DNA of 46,677 bases from Bacillota bacterium (GCA_021806205.1 JAJZXX010000029.1:1-46677), one strand, 5' to 3'. Shown: positions 7,707 through 16,169, numbered from the stretch's first letter. Made by a program: numbers and translations. The notes: generated by a model from the letters alone, not told the origin.

Positions 7707-8393
7707 GTGAATCCGTTTAGCGCCCGTGATCGGCAGGCCTTACGAGAAATGTGCCGGTTTTTAGTCAAGCCAGTTGAAATCTGGGCTTTTTTGGACGACG
7801 GACCTGTAAGTCGGGAGCTGTACGACGTGCTGACGTGTCTGGTGCAGCTGTCAGGCGGAAAGCTGTGCCTAAAGATTCTTGGCGCAAGTTATTTGGCGGA
7901 ATCTACTCCGGGTCCCCAAGTGTGTTTAAGACCCCTGCTGCGAATTGTTCAAGGGGGTGAGCTATTGCCCCTCGAAATCGCTGGAGCCCCCACTGGATAT
8001 CAGTATGGTGCCTTTATCGAACTGTTGGTGGCGGTCAGCCAGGGACGGCACCAGTTGTCCCCTGCACTGGAAAACTTTGCCAAGAACCTCAAATTGAACG
8101 TGCTGCTGGAAGTCTTAGTGAGTCCAACTTGTCCTTATTCGCCGCACGTGGTGCGGCTGGCACAACACTTTGCGTTGTCAAACCCCGGACGCGTGTATGC
8201 CCGGTCCGTGGATGTGACTCAAGTTGCGCTATCGGAGCGGTCGGTATCTGTCGTTCCGTGTCTGACGGTGCAGGTGCAGGGTCAGATACGCCATCGACAT
8301 CAGGGCATGCTGACGGCGGGCGAGTTGGCAGGATTTATAGATGCTGGCGAACGGGAGGCCCGGGCCTATGCTAGAGGTATTGGAAACCATTGA
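7707..8393 (+). CDS. Protein disulfide oxidoreductase-like, double thioredoxin fold
   Basis: The 228-aa protein resembles PDO/AhpF N-terminal proteins built of two thioredoxin folds. In the second fold the active-site loop reads SPTCPYSPHVVRLAQ near residue 135, followed by a VVPCLTV strand that supplies the cis-proline. The usual CPYC is CPYS here, so only one redox cysteine remains. The first fold has no CxxC at all. YQYGAFIELLVAVSQG between the folds is typical of the family. A monothiol site could act on glutathione-like or bacillithiol-like adducts, but this is inference. Start GTG 7707. The end overlaps the panC start by 26 bases. Confidence 0.75.
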   Translation: MNPFSARDRQALREMCRFLVKPVEIWAFLDDGPVSRELYDVLTCLVQLSGGKLCLKILGASYLAESTPGPQVCLRPLLRIVQGGELLPLEIAGAPTGYQYGAFIELLVAVSQGRHQLSPALENFAKNLKLNVLLEVLVSPTCPYSPHVVRLAQHFALSNPGRVYARSVDVTQVALSERSVSVVPCLTVQVQGQIRHRHQGMLTAGELAGFIDAGEREARAYARGIGNH

Positions 8394-9228
8394 GGCCATG
8401 CGAGCCGCTGCACGTGAATGGCAGCGCCAGGGCCATCGCATTGCACTGGTCCCGACCATGGGATCATTGCACCAAGGGCACTTGGCTTTGGTCGACCAAG
8501 CTCACCGCGAAGCGGATCGGGTGGTCGTGTCCATCTTTGTGAATCCGTTGCAGTTCGGGCCCAATGAGGATTTGGTGCGATACCCTAGAACATTTGACCA
8601 AGATCGTGCCAGGCTGGAGGAAGGAGCGGCCTGCGCGCTATTTTATCCCTCAGCACAGGAAATGTATCCCGAGGGGCGTAGTCAAACCATAGTTGTGGTA
8701 GATCACCTCTCACGCATTCTATGTGGTGTGGCGCGCCCTGGGCACTTTGCGGGGGTCACCACGGTGGTTGCAAAGCTTTTCAATATCATCGAACCCGACG
8801 TGGCCGTCTTTGGAGAAAAGGATTGGCAACAGTTAACCATTGTCAAGCACATGGTGCGCGACCTTAACAGCCCGGTTAGGGTGGTGGGGGTCCCGACAGT
8901 GCGGGAAACCAGCGGGTTAGCGCTGTCGTCTCGAAATAAGTATCTGTCTTTGGAGCAGCACGAAGCGGCGCCCGCACTATATCGTGGCTTACTGAGGGCT
9001 CAAGAGCACTGGCGGGCTGGAGAGCGCGATCGGGAGGTGATGCGTCAGGTGGTGACCGACAGCATCACTGCCGTGGGAATATCGTGTGAATATGTCGCCG
9101 TGGTGGACCCCGATACTTTGTCGGAAAGTCCCCGGACTCTTTCGGGACCCACTTTGATAGCCTTGGCGGCTCACCTCGGAAAGACCCGTTTGATTGACAA
9201 TATTCTTCTGGAGGAAACGCAAGACTAG
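8368..9228 (+). CDS. panC: Pantoate--beta-alanine ligase
   Basis: PanC condenses pantoate and beta-alanine with ATP to give pantothenate, the coenzyme A precursor. Motifs: PTMGSLHQGHLALV (HxGH nucleotide-binding signature), SIFVNPLQFGPNEDL, FGEKDWQQL and VPTVRETSGLALSSRNKYL. I chose ATG 8368 because GGGAGG lies nine bases upstream; an in-frame ATG at 8341 has no such site. The product is 286 aa, typical for PanC. No panB or panD is in the window. Confidence 0.96.
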   Translation: MLEVLETIEAMRAAAREWQRQGHRIALVPTMGSLHQGHLALVDQAHREADRVVVSIFVNPLQFGPNEDLVRYPRTFDQDRARLEEGAACALFYPSAQEMYPEGRSQTIVVVDHLSRILCGVARPGHFAGVTTVVAKLFNIIEPDVAVFGEKDWQQLTIVKHMVRDLNSPVRVVGVPTVRETSGLALSSRNKYLSLEQHEAAPALYRGLLRAQEHWRAGERDREVMRQVVTDSITAVGISCEYVAVVDPDTLSESPRTLSGPTLIALAAHLGKTRLIDNILLEETQD

Positions 9229-9265
9229 CTGGATCCCATGCATATAATCCTGTGAACGAGGGGGA

Positions 9266-9856
9266 ATGCATGTGGTCAATGTTGTCTGGCTGGTACTCAT
9301 TGTCGGAGGGATTGTGATGTCAGGCTTGCATCACAGCATGATGCCAGTCACCGAAGCGATTTTTAGCGGTACAGAAAAATCGGTGGAAATTGCGTTTGGC
9401 TTTGTCGGGATTATGGCTCTATGGCTGGGGCTGGCCCGCATTGCCGAAGAGTCGGGGTTGATGCGCGCCATTTCGCGAGCCCTGGCCCCCGTGGTATCCC
9501 GGTTGTTCCCCGGCATTCCGGCCGACCATCTCGCTATGGGCAACATGCTCATGAATATGGTGGCCAACATGTTTGGTATGGGCAGTGCCGCCACGCCGTT
9601 TGGCTTAAAAGCCATGGAGGAACTCCAGAAGCTTAACGATGTGAAAGAGCGCGCCTCGTCCAACATGATTACCTTTATTGCGGTGAATACCGCATCACTA
9701 AGCTTGGTGCCGGCTGGTGTGGTCGCCTTGCGAGTGGCCGCCGGTTCCAAGAACCCTACGGTTATCGTCGGTCCTACCGTCATTGCCACGGCGTTTTCCA
9801 TGGTGATCGCGATAAGCGTTGATCGCATTTTCCGACGGATGCAGACGCGAAACTAA
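9266..9856 (+). CDS. spmA: Spore maturation protein A
   Basis: SpmA is a membrane protein of the nucleoside-recognition (Gate) family needed for spore core dehydration, usually acting with SpmB. The 196-aa product has several hydrophobic segments and the family blocks VEIAFGFVGIMALWLGLARIAEESGL (read as FGFVGIMALWLGLARIAEE), MNMVANMFGMGSAATPFGLKAM-like (NMFGMGSAATPFGLKAME) and NTASLSLVPAGVVALR. ATG 9266 has GAGGGGG only two bases before it, so GTG 9272 is a possible real start. spmB is present but on the opposite strand. Confidence 0.93.
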   Translation: MHVVNVVWLVLIVGGIVMSGLHHSMMPVTEAIFSGTEKSVEIAFGFVGIMALWLGLARIAEESGLMRAISRALAPVVSRLFPGIPADHLAMGNMLMNMVANMFGMGSAATPFGLKAMEELQKLNDVKERASSNMITFIAVNTASLSLVPAGVVALRVAAGSKNPTVIVGPTVIATAFSMVIAISVDRIFRRMQTRN

Positions 9857-9904
9857 ACCCCCCAGGGACGGAGTCAGCTCCATAAAAGCGGTGGGTCCCC
9901 AGAA

Positions 9905-10441
9905 CTAGTGGAACATCCAATGGGACAAAACCAGAGCGGCGACAAATCCGGCTAAATCCCCGATGAGGGCGACGGTGAGCGCATAGCGGGTCTTTCGCAC
10001 GGCAATTGACCCAAAATAGAGGGTGAGCACATAAAACGTCGTATCGGTGCTGCCTTGCAAAGTGGATGCGACTTGCCCGACAAATGAGTCTGGCCCAAAG
10101 TGGTGCAAGATCCCGGTGGTGATTCCCAGTGCGGCCCCTCCTGAGAGCGGACGGACCAAAATTAGAGGCAACACGGCGGGCGGCACCCCGAGGTATCCGA
10201 GCGGTTTTTCCATCAGGTGGATCACCGCGTTTAGGGCGCCAGAGACTTCAAAGATATTCAGCGCCACCAAGATGCCCACTAAAAAGGGGATCATACGGAC
10301 GGCCATGTGAAAGCCTTCGTCAGCCCCCGCCACAAATACGTCAAAAATCTTTACACCTTTAAGCCAACCATAAAGCGGGATGAAGGCGATAAGGCAGGGG
10401 ATTGCCCATAACGAGATCAGATCCATTATGTGAGTAATCAT
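9905..10441 (-). CDS. spmB: Spore maturation protein B
   Basis: SpmB is the partner membrane protein of SpmA in spore core dehydration. The 178-aa product has the family sequence IAFIPLYGWLKGVKIFDVFVAGADEGF (read as FIPLYGWLKGVKIFDVFVAG), RMIPFLVGILVALNIFEVSG, RPLSGGAALGITTG and STDTTFYVLTLYFGSI. Unlike the usual co-directional spmA-spmB pair, this gene is convergent with spmA, 48 bp apart. It therefore needs its own promoter in 10442-10716. The start could be ATG 10441 or ATG 10426; no strong ribosome site separates them. Confidence 0.93.
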   Translation of the reverse strand: MITHIMDLISLWAIPCLIAFIPLYGWLKGVKIFDVFVAGADEGFHMAVRMIPFLVGILVALNIFEVSGALNAVIHLMEKPLGYLGVPPAVLPLILVRPLSGGAALGITTGILHHFGPDSFVGQVASTLQGSTDTTFYVLTLYFGSIAVRKTRYALTVALIGDLAGFVAALVLSHWMFH

Positions 10442-10521
10442 TCATCGCAATCCCGGTGGTATCGCATAGTGGCGCCAGCGACTCTCATGTGCAAAGACTC
10501 CTTTTCGTTCACCTGTTCCTG

Positions 10522-10545
10522 CGGCAATCCTACTCGGGATTGCCG
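10522..10545. other. Perfect 9-bp hairpin between spmB and ridA-like gene
   Basis: CGGCAATCC and GGATTGCCG flank a 6-base loop. No T-run follows on either strand, so it does not look like an intrinsic terminator. It lies in the 275-bp divergent spacer that must hold the promoters of spmB and the RidA-like gene, so it may be a regulatory or mRNA-leader structure. An extended -10-like TGGTATACT follows at 10611-10619. Confidence 0.4.
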
Positions 10546-10716
10546 TATAGTCTGGGAGAGACGGGTGCATGAGGTGCCGCATACGGATTTTATGACCCCA
10601 AAACAGACCATGGTATACTATTGACAGAGCCGCCTTAAGCCATTTTGACGGCCCAAAAGGCCTGTCTAAGAAATAAGTATGTGGGCCCAAGAGCTTTCAT
10701 GAACCGGAGGGATGAC

Positions 10717-11178
10717 ATGTCGCTTGTTAGCCGCTTAGAAAGTTTGGGCCTGGTGCTGCCGGATCCTCCCACTGCGGTAGCTGCTTACGTGCCGGCATTA
10801 TTATCGGGTCCATGGTGCTTTACTTCCGGCCAACTTCCGTTAAAAGACGGCACGTTGATGGCGGTTGGACGGGTAGGTGCTGAGGTGGACCCCGACGCGG
10901 CTTATGCGGCTTGTCGGCAGTGTGCGTTAAATGCCGTGAGTGTGGCCGCCTGGGCGTCAGGAGGACTAGAACGGCTGCTTCGGGTGGTCAAGGTTGTGGG
11001 CTTTGTGCAGAGCGACGACAATTTTCATGGGCAACCCCAAGTGGTGAACGGGGCCTCCGACCTGCTGGAAAGCCTCTTTGAAAGTCAGGGCCGGCATGCG
11101 CGATCGGCAGTAGGGATCAATGCGCTACCGTTAAACGCGGCGGTTGAGGTGGAAGTCATTTTTGAGGTGGCCCGTTAA
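10717..11178 (+). CDS. RidA/YjgF-family protein
   Basis: The 153-aa protein belongs to the RidA/YER057c/YjgF superfamily, whose best known members hydrolyse reactive enamine/imine intermediates. It is of the longer subgroup with an N-terminal LESLGLVLPDPPTAVAAYVPA (read as LGLVLPDPPTAVAAYVPA) followed by FTSGQLPLKDG, then GAEVDPDAAYAACRQCALN and ARSAVGINALPLNAAVEVEV. ATG 10717 has CGGAGGG upstream (10704-10710); an in-frame ATG at 10699 lies before this site and is unlikely. Whether it has true imine deaminase activity cannot be read from the sequence. rluB starts right after the stop. Confidence 0.85.
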   Translation: MSLVSRLESLGLVLPDPPTAVAAYVPALLSGPWCFTSGQLPLKDGTLMAVGRVGAEVDPDAAYAACRQCALNAVSVAAWASGGLERLLRVVKVVGFVQSDDNFHGQPQVVNGASDLLESLFESQGRHARSAVGINALPLNAAVEVEVIFEVAR

Positions 11179-12045
11179 GTGGCGTTGCTTCGGGTGCAGC
11201 GGATTATCCAGCAAGCCGGACTGGGATCGCGAAGACAGGCTGAGGCCTGGATAAAAGCGGGCCGCGTGACGATTGACGGGATAAAAGCTCAGTTAGGCGA
11301 CCTGGCGGATCCCGACCAGCAGAAAGTCGCCGTGGATAGTCGGCCGGTCATCCCAAGGTCGGAGCCGTTGGCGTATCTGGCTTTATATAAACCAAGAGGC
11401 TACACCACATCCATGAAGGATCGGCACGCCGAGCATTTAATCACCGAACTCATTCCGAGAAAATTCGGGAGGGTGTTTCCCGTGGGTCGGCTTGACAAAG
11501 AGAGCGAGGGGCTGATCATTCTTACGAATGATGGCGTTTTGGCTCACGCGTTGATGCATCCGTCACGAGAGGTCAAAAAGGTCTATGACGTGTGGGTGAA
11601 GGGTATCCCCAAAAAATCTCATTTGGAACGGATGCGCCAAGGCATTGCTTTGGAGGACGGTCCGGCGCGGCCAGATGTTGTGGAGTTGATTTCGCGCCGG
11701 GAGGGACGAGCCCTTATCCGCGTGGTGCTGCACGAAGGCAAAAATCGGGAAATTCGGCGCATTTTTGACAGCATTGGCCATGGCGTCGAGGAACTGATCC
11801 GGATTCGGTATGCCAATATTGGGTTGAACAATCTTGAGCCGGGACAATTCCGCCCGCTGACGCACCGGGAAGTACGGGAATTGAAGGCCGTAGTGATAAG
11901 GGGACTAGATGATCGTGAACCAGCTCCCAAACAAACCAAAAGCGCCGGTGGTCCACGATATTCAAAGCGTGAAAAACTACCGGCCCGACGATCGGGGACT
12001 GAGGTCGGCCGTACCCCAGGAAATTCAGGCCGGACTCACCGCTGA
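11179..12045 (+). CDS. rluB: Ribosomal large subunit pseudouridine synthase B type
   Basis: RsuA/RluB-family enzyme that isomerises uridine in rRNA. An S4 RNA-binding domain is at the N-terminus (RVQRIIQQAGLGSRRQAE ... GRVTIDG), followed by the catalytic domain with the nucleophile motif GRLDKESEGLIILTNDG, then EVKKVYDVWVKG and HEGKNREIRRIFDSIGH. The last 40 residues are basic, low in complexity and overlap the next gene by 137 bp. Start GTG 11179, immediately after the preceding stop. Its place downstream of spmA/spmB matches the order in Bacillus. Confidence 0.92.
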   Translation: MALLRVQRIIQQAGLGSRRQAEAWIKAGRVTIDGIKAQLGDLADPDQQKVAVDSRPVIPRSEPLAYLALYKPRGYTTSMKDRHAEHLITELIPRKFGRVFPVGRLDKESEGLIILTNDGVLAHALMHPSREVKKVYDVWVKGIPKKSHLERMRQGIALEDGPARPDVVELISRREGRALIRVVLHEGKNREIRRIFDSIGHGVEELIRIRYANIGLNNLEPGQFRPLTHREVRELKAVVIRGLDDREPAPKQTKSAGGPRYSKREKLPARRSGTEVGRTPGNSGRTHR

Positions 12046-13021
12046 CGTCTATTTTGTCGGGACCCGTCAGATTTTAGAGCATTTAAAGCTAGATCATCTG
12101 CCAGTCACTGCCGAAGTGTTTGCCAATCATGACGGCATCTTGGCGGGTGTCGATGAAACGCTGGCACTCCTTCAAAGCCTCCCGATTACGGTCGAGTCAC
12201 TGGACGAAGGTGCGGGAGTAAGCCAAAAAGAGGTAGTGATGCGGATAACGGGCCGTTACGGCGATTTTGGGGTGTTTGAAACCGCCATTTTAGGGATTTT
12301 GGCGTCCTCGTCCGGTTGGGCAACGCGAACCCGGGAAGTGGTCCAACTGGCCCACCCGGTTCCGGTTTTTTCGTTTGGCGCCCGGCATGTGCATCCGGCC
12401 GTCGCATCGGTGATGGATCGCGCGGCGCTGGTAGGCGGTGCGACCGGGGCTAGCAGCATTTTGGGGGCCAGGCAAGCGCAGCAAATCCCGGCGGGGACCA
12501 TGCCGCATGCCCTGCTGCTCATGGTAGGAGACACGGTAACGGCTGCCAAGGTGTACGACCAGGTCATGCCGGCCGACGCCCCCCGTGTCGTACTGGTGGA
12601 CACGTTTAAAGACGAGGGGGAAGAGGCCTTGCGGGTTGCTAAGGCTCTAGATGGGCGGCTTAATGCTATTCGACTGGACACACCTAAGGAAAGAGGTGGG
12701 GTCACGGCAGGCCTGGTACGGGAAATACGCGCGCGATTGGATCAAGCGGGATTCCTGGATGTGGGCATCTTTGTGTCTGGAGGCATCACGCCGGACAGGA
12801 TTACCCCGTTGAAGGAGGCTGGCGTGAGTGGGTTTGGCATCGGGAGTTATATTGCCGGAGCGCCACCGCTTGATATGACGATGGACCTGAAGATTGTGGA
12901 TGGCAGGCCTGTGGCCAAGCGCGGACGAATCCCCGGGCTTACACCCAGTCGTCCTTTGGCGAAGCGTTTGGATCAGTTTGAATCGCGCGAGTCACACGGT
13001 CCCAGGTCTGAGGGGAGATAA
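11909..13021 (+). CDS. Nicotinate phosphoribosyltransferase
   Basis: This enzyme converts nicotinate and PRPP into nicotinate mononucleotide in NAD salvage. The 370-aa product has TADVYFVGTRQIL near the N-terminus, FGARHVHPAVASVMDRAALV and GGATGASS in the middle, and the PRPP-site strands IRLDTPKERGG and FVSGGITPDRI with GFGIGSYIAG at the end. It belongs to the shorter NAPRTase subgroup without the large C-terminal extension. The ATG 11909 start overlaps rluB by 137 bp; GTG 11972 would shorten this to about 74 bp and keep all recognised motifs. Its 3' end overlaps an antisense gene by 83 bp. Confidence 0.88.
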   Translation: MIVNQLPNKPKAPVVHDIQSVKNYRPDDRGLRSAVPQEIQAGLTADVYFVGTRQILEHLKLDHLPVTAEVFANHDGILAGVDETLALLQSLPITVESLDEGAGVSQKEVVMRITGRYGDFGVFETAILGILASSSGWATRTREVVQLAHPVPVFSFGARHVHPAVASVMDRAALVGGATGASSILGARQAQQIPAGTMPHALLLMVGDTVTAAKVYDQVMPADAPRVVLVDTFKDEGEEALRVAKALDGRLNAIRLDTPKERGGVTAGLVREIRARLDQAGFLDVGIFVSGGITPDRITPLKEAGVSGFGIGSYIAGAPPLDMTMDLKIVDGRPVAKRGRIPGLTPSRPLAKRLDQFESRESHGPRSEGR

Positions 13022-14060
13022 GATGCTGAATGCTCGTCAAATCTTCGATTAATCCCGATTCCCAGGCCATGGCCAGTTGGTGAGGCACGCTGTCTTCGGG
13101 ACTGGTCCATTGGACCAGCCGTCGGCGGGCCTGGCGGCGGGCGTTTTTATCATTGGGTAAGTGGCGTTCTAAAAGGGCAATGGCCTTTTTCCGTTGATTA
13201 GCCACAAATAGCGCATCGGCCTGAACCAAGTGGTAGGGATCTAGCCCTTCAGCCAATGTCCATAGTGGATTAGCCAGATCGGGGTCCAACAGGGTTATGT
13301 CTTCTAGCAGGCGGATGTGCCGCTGGGCAGTAGGCCGGATGAGTGGGGCGGGGTGATGCATCTGGGCTAACAAGGCCTGAGCCGCCCGCGATGGATGGAC
13401 TGCGGACAAAAAGATGGCGTTTAGCGGTAAGAGTGGTTGCATCCAGTGCAACAATATCCATAAGGGCCAATCTTGGGGTACCACCGGCGAACGGGTATCG
13501 AGCCAGATTCTAAACGCGTCGGTGACGGCCGGGTGGGATAGCCAGGACGGGTCGAGCTCTGCCCACAAGGCCAGGCTGGCATCTTTGGCAATGCCTTGTC
13601 TCGCAGGGGGCCTCAAAGCACCCTCGCGGATGGCCTCGAGGCGTTCGGCCTGATAAGCGTGTCGCCACCAGGGGCGTGCCTTATCAATTAATGACCAGTC
13701 GAGGCCCTCGTCGAAAGGCCATCGCGAGAGGGCGTCTTTGGCCTGAAGGCAGGCTTTCCAACTGGCTTCGGTATAGTCCTGGAAGTGGCGATCAACATCT
13801 AAGACCAGGGCAACGGCGTGGACGCAGGGTTGGCTGGGCAAAGAACAGGAGCAGGTTAGCTCGTATTGAATGCCGGTAGTGAGGGCCATGTGGTATGTAT
13901 CTTGGTAGCCGATAAGCTCAGCGGCAAGCGTGTGGTCGCCCAAACGAAGGCGACGGTGAAGTCGGTCTTGGGTTAAGTAGTCTTGAGCGCGACGTTGCAG
14001 TCGAACGGGAATGGTGTTCAGCCAGGTTCGCGCGCGTTCTCTTAGGGTCATAGGAATCAT
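12939..14060 (-). CDS. SWIM zinc-finger domain protein
   Basis: The 373-aa protein contains a SWIM zinc-binding motif (CxCxnCxH) near residues 70-83: CSCSLPSQPCVHAVALVLDV. SWIM domains bind DNA or proteins and often accompany SNF2 helicases or transposases. An SNF2 helicase occurs 5 kb away but is not adjacent. The remaining helical sequence, rich in tryptophan, leucine and alanine, matches nothing I recognise. The gene is convergent with the nicotinate phosphoribosyltransferase, and the two tails overlap by 83 bp. Start ATG 14060 or ATG 14051. Confidence 0.75.
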   Translation of the reverse strand: MIPMTLRERARTWLNTIPVRLQRRAQDYLTQDRLHRRLRLGDHTLAAELIGYQDTYHMALTTGIQYELTCSCSLPSQPCVHAVALVLDVDRHFQDYTEASWKACLQAKDALSRWPFDEGLDWSLIDKARPWWRHAYQAERLEAIREGALRPPARQGIAKDASLALWAELDPSWLSHPAVTDAFRIWLDTRSPVVPQDWPLWILLHWMQPLLPLNAIFLSAVHPSRAAQALLAQMHHPAPLIRPTAQRHIRLLEDITLLDPDLANPLWTLAEGLDPYHLVQADALFVANQRKKAIALLERHLPNDKNARRQARRRLVQWTSPEDSVPHQLAMAWESGLIEDLTSIQHLISPQTWDRVTRAIQTDPNASPKDDWV

Positions 14061-14188
14061 CCCTCGCGTCTATTTAAAGTATGATCTGTCATCCTAGCAA
14101 ATTATACGCCTGCCTCTTGAAAGTGGTTGTCAATGTCGGCACAATGGGAAAGATAGTCGGGGGTCCAATCTGAGAGGAGGGCGTCTGG

Positions 14189-14347
14189 ATGATTTCGGCA
14201 CGGTGTCGTGTCTGCGGCAAAGAGATTACTATCGAAAGTTGGAGTCATGAATATGAAAAACTGAAGGTGGCCGATGATCCAGCCTATGTGTGCGACCCGT
14301 GCCAAGAAAAAATCCGGGTGGAAGTCCAGAACGACCAACCGCACTAA
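14189..14347 (+). CDS. Small zinc-ribbon protein (DUF2197-like)
   Basis: A 52-aa protein starts at ATG 14189 behind GAGAGGAGG. It has two CxxC pairs (CRVC at residues 6-9, CDPC at 35-38), consistent with a zinc ribbon of the YlaI/DUF2197 type found in Firmicutes. The sequence between them is acidic and ends with QEKIRVEVQ. The next gene, aroH, starts 20 bases after its stop, so they are probably co-transcribed. Function unknown. Confidence 0.75.
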   Translation: MISARCRVCGKEITIESWSHEYEKLKVADDPAYVCDPCQEKIRVEVQNDQPH

Positions 14348-14366
14348 AGCATGGGAGGCCAGTACT

Positions 14367-14744
14367 GTGATTCGGGGATTTCGTGGGGCGACAACCGTCG
14401 AGCACGATAGTGCTGAAGAAATATTAGAGTGTACCGAAGAATTGCTCTTGGAGATGTCCCGGAGCAATGCCATTGATCCGGACGACATGGCGAGCATTTG
14501 CTTTACGTTATCACCGGACCTGCATGCAACCTTCCCGGCCGAGGGTGCCAGACGATTGGGCTGGCAATATGTGCCGGTGATTTGTATGCGCGAATTAGAT
14601 GTGCCTCACGGCCTGGAAAAGACGGTGCGCGTGTTAATGCTGGCGGAGACGGCTCTCACCCAACGAGAAGTTCAGCACGTTTATCTCCGCCGCGCCGTCA
14701 CGTTGCGCGAAGATCTGGGGAGCGATGTGAGCCCGCGTGGGTGA
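14367..14744 (+). CDS. aroH: Chorismate mutase, AroH type
   Basis: AroH rearranges chorismate to prephenate in phenylalanine and tyrosine synthesis. From GTG 14367, with GGGAGG nine bases upstream, the 125-aa product reads VIRGFRGATTVEHDSAEEIL, then CFTLSPDLHATFPAEGARRLGW (shown as TLSPDLHATFPAEGARRLGW) and VPVICMRELDVPHGLEKTVR, the standard trimeric AroH fold blocks. The longer open frame from 14274 runs through the zinc-ribbon gene and is rejected. It overlaps the cmk start by 8 bp. Confidence 0.94.
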   Translation: MIRGFRGATTVEHDSAEEILECTEELLLEMSRSNAIDPDDMASICFTLSPDLHATFPAEGARRLGWQYVPVICMRELDVPHGLEKTVRVLMLAETALTQREVQHVYLRRAVTLREDLGSDVSPRG

Positions 14745-15429
14745 CAAACAGTCGACGAAACGCGGTATTGTGGCCGTGGATGGTCCGGCTGGAGCCGGCA
14801 AGAGCACCGTGGCACGGATCTTGGCAGATCACCTGCAGTACTTGTATTTGGATACGGGGGCGATGTACCGGGCCTTGGCCTATAAAGCCCTTAAGCACGG
14901 AATCGATCTCCGCGATGATGAAAGTCTGGCCGATTTGTTAAAAGACACGGAAATTATCCTTCAGGGGCAGGGTCAGGGGGGAGTTCAAGTGCGGCTAGAC
15001 AATCACGACGTGACCGATGAACTTCGTACTCCATCTGTTAATGCCAGTGTCTCGCAGGTGGCAGGACTAAAGACGGTCCGCACTGAGATGGTGAGGCGCC
15101 AGCGTCATTTGGCTGAAAATGGCGGTGTGGTGATGGATGGCCGGGATATTGGCACGTTTGTTCTGCCCGAAGCCGATGTTAAATTTTATCTCACGGCAAG
15201 TCTTAAGGCGCGTAGCCAGCGGCGGTTCGATGAGCTCGCGCGTCGGGGGTATCCAGTGGAGTTCAGACGAATCCAAGAAGAAATTTCCCACCGTGACCTT
15301 TTGGATGAAAGCAGGCACTTGGCCCCTCTGGCTCAAGCTCACGATGCCATTCGCATCGATTCCACCGACATGGAGGTCGAAGACGTGTTGGCCCGCATGC
15401 TCGCCGTGTGTCGTCAGCGCCTTCTATAA
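14737..15429 (+). CDS. cmk: Cytidylate kinase
   Basis: CMP kinase phosphorylates CMP and dCMP. Motifs: P-loop VDGPAGAGKSTVAR at residues 14-27, DTGAMYRALAYKAL, MDGRDIGTFVLPEADVKFYL and ARSQRRFDELARRG (LID region). Length 230 aa is standard. The gene order aroH-cmk-plsC-rpsA agrees with the common Firmicute cmk-plsC-rpsA run. Start GTG 14737 overlaps aroH, and the stop TAA overlaps the plsC ATG by one base. Confidence 0.96.
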   Translation: MGDKQSTKRGIVAVDGPAGAGKSTVARILADHLQYLYLDTGAMYRALAYKALKHGIDLRDDESLADLLKDTEIILQGQGQGGVQVRLDNHDVTDELRTPSVNASVSQVAGLKTVRTEMVRRQRHLAENGGVVMDGRDIGTFVLPEADVKFYLTASLKARSQRRFDELARRGYPVEFRRIQEEISHRDLLDESRHLAPLAQAHDAIRIDSTDMEVEDVLARMLAVCRQRLL

Positions 15430-16028
15430 TGGCCATTTACTGGATTTTATATTGGACTGTCCGTATTCTGTTTTTGCTCTACTTTCGCGTCCGAGTGACG
15501 GGGCTGGAAAATTGTCCGTCCAATGGGGCTGTGATTGTGATTGCCAACCATCGGAGTGGCTTTGATCCGCCCATGGTTGGCGCTATGCTGCGCCGGCCAG
15601 TGCACTTCATGACTAAAGTGGAATTGTGGTCTTACCCGTTATTGCCGTGGGTGTTTAAATACGTCAATGCGTATCCAGTTCGGCGGGGCCACGTTGACCG
15701 CAACGCGATTCGGCATTCCTTGGAAATTCTACACCGAGGTGAAATTATCGTACTGTTTCCCGAAGGACATCGCACGGAAACGGGCGAGTTGCAGGAAGCG
15801 CGGTCTGGGGTGGTGTATCTGGCGCAAAAAACTGGGTGTCTGGTGTTACCTATTGGGATTAGTGGTCGTTATGAATTTAGGCGAACCATTCGATATGTCA
15901 TTGGGGAACCCTTTCGACTAGAACCGGGTCTGGATAAAAAGTCGGCGCAATCGTTGGTGATGGACAAAATTCGGGAACTGGTGCGGGTTGGCGAGTCAAT
16001 GGACGCCAGATCGATAACCTCCCGGTAA
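15429..16028 (+). CDS. plsC: 1-acyl-sn-glycerol-3-phosphate acyltransferase
   Basis: PlsC acylates lysophosphatidate to phosphatidate at the membrane. The 199-aa protein begins with a hydrophobic anchor (IYWILYWTVRILFLLYF), then motif I NHRSGFDPP (HX4D), motif II YPVRRGHVDRNAIRH, motif III FPEGHRTETGEL and motif IV VLPIGISG. ATG 15429 overlaps the cmk stop. An upstream in-frame start at 15408 lies inside cmk and is unlikely. Confidence 0.94.
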   Translation: MAIYWILYWTVRILFLLYFRVRVTGLENCPSNGAVIVIANHRSGFDPPMVGAMLRRPVHFMTKVELWSYPLLPWVFKYVNAYPVRRGHVDRNAIRHSLEILHRGEIIVLFPEGHRTETGELQEARSGVVYLAQKTGCLVLPIGISGRYEFRRTIRYVIGEPFRLEPGLDKKSAQSLVMDKIRELVRVGESMDARSITSR

Positions 16029-16140
16029 TTCAGACAGTGGGATTTTGTGTCGGTGACGGCGATCATCCGGTTTTGTGGGTGATCAAAACAACTCGATCGA
16101 TTCAAGGACGCGTGGTGCGGCGATGGGATTGATCGTCTGG

Positions 16141-16169
16141 TTGGATATTCTGGAATTCCGTTGTAATAT
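16141..16169 (+). promoter_or_regulatory. Candidate promoter for rpsA
   Basis: TTGGAT and TAATAT are 17 bases apart, 67 bases upstream of the rpsA start, in the only spacer (207 bp) of the aroH-rpsA run. Match to the sigma-A consensus is modest (three and four of six), so this is a weak call. Confidence 0.3.

Noticed and set aside
10522-10545. Intrinsic terminator
   Set aside because: The stem is perfect but no T-run follows on either strand and it lies between divergent genes where a terminator is not expected.
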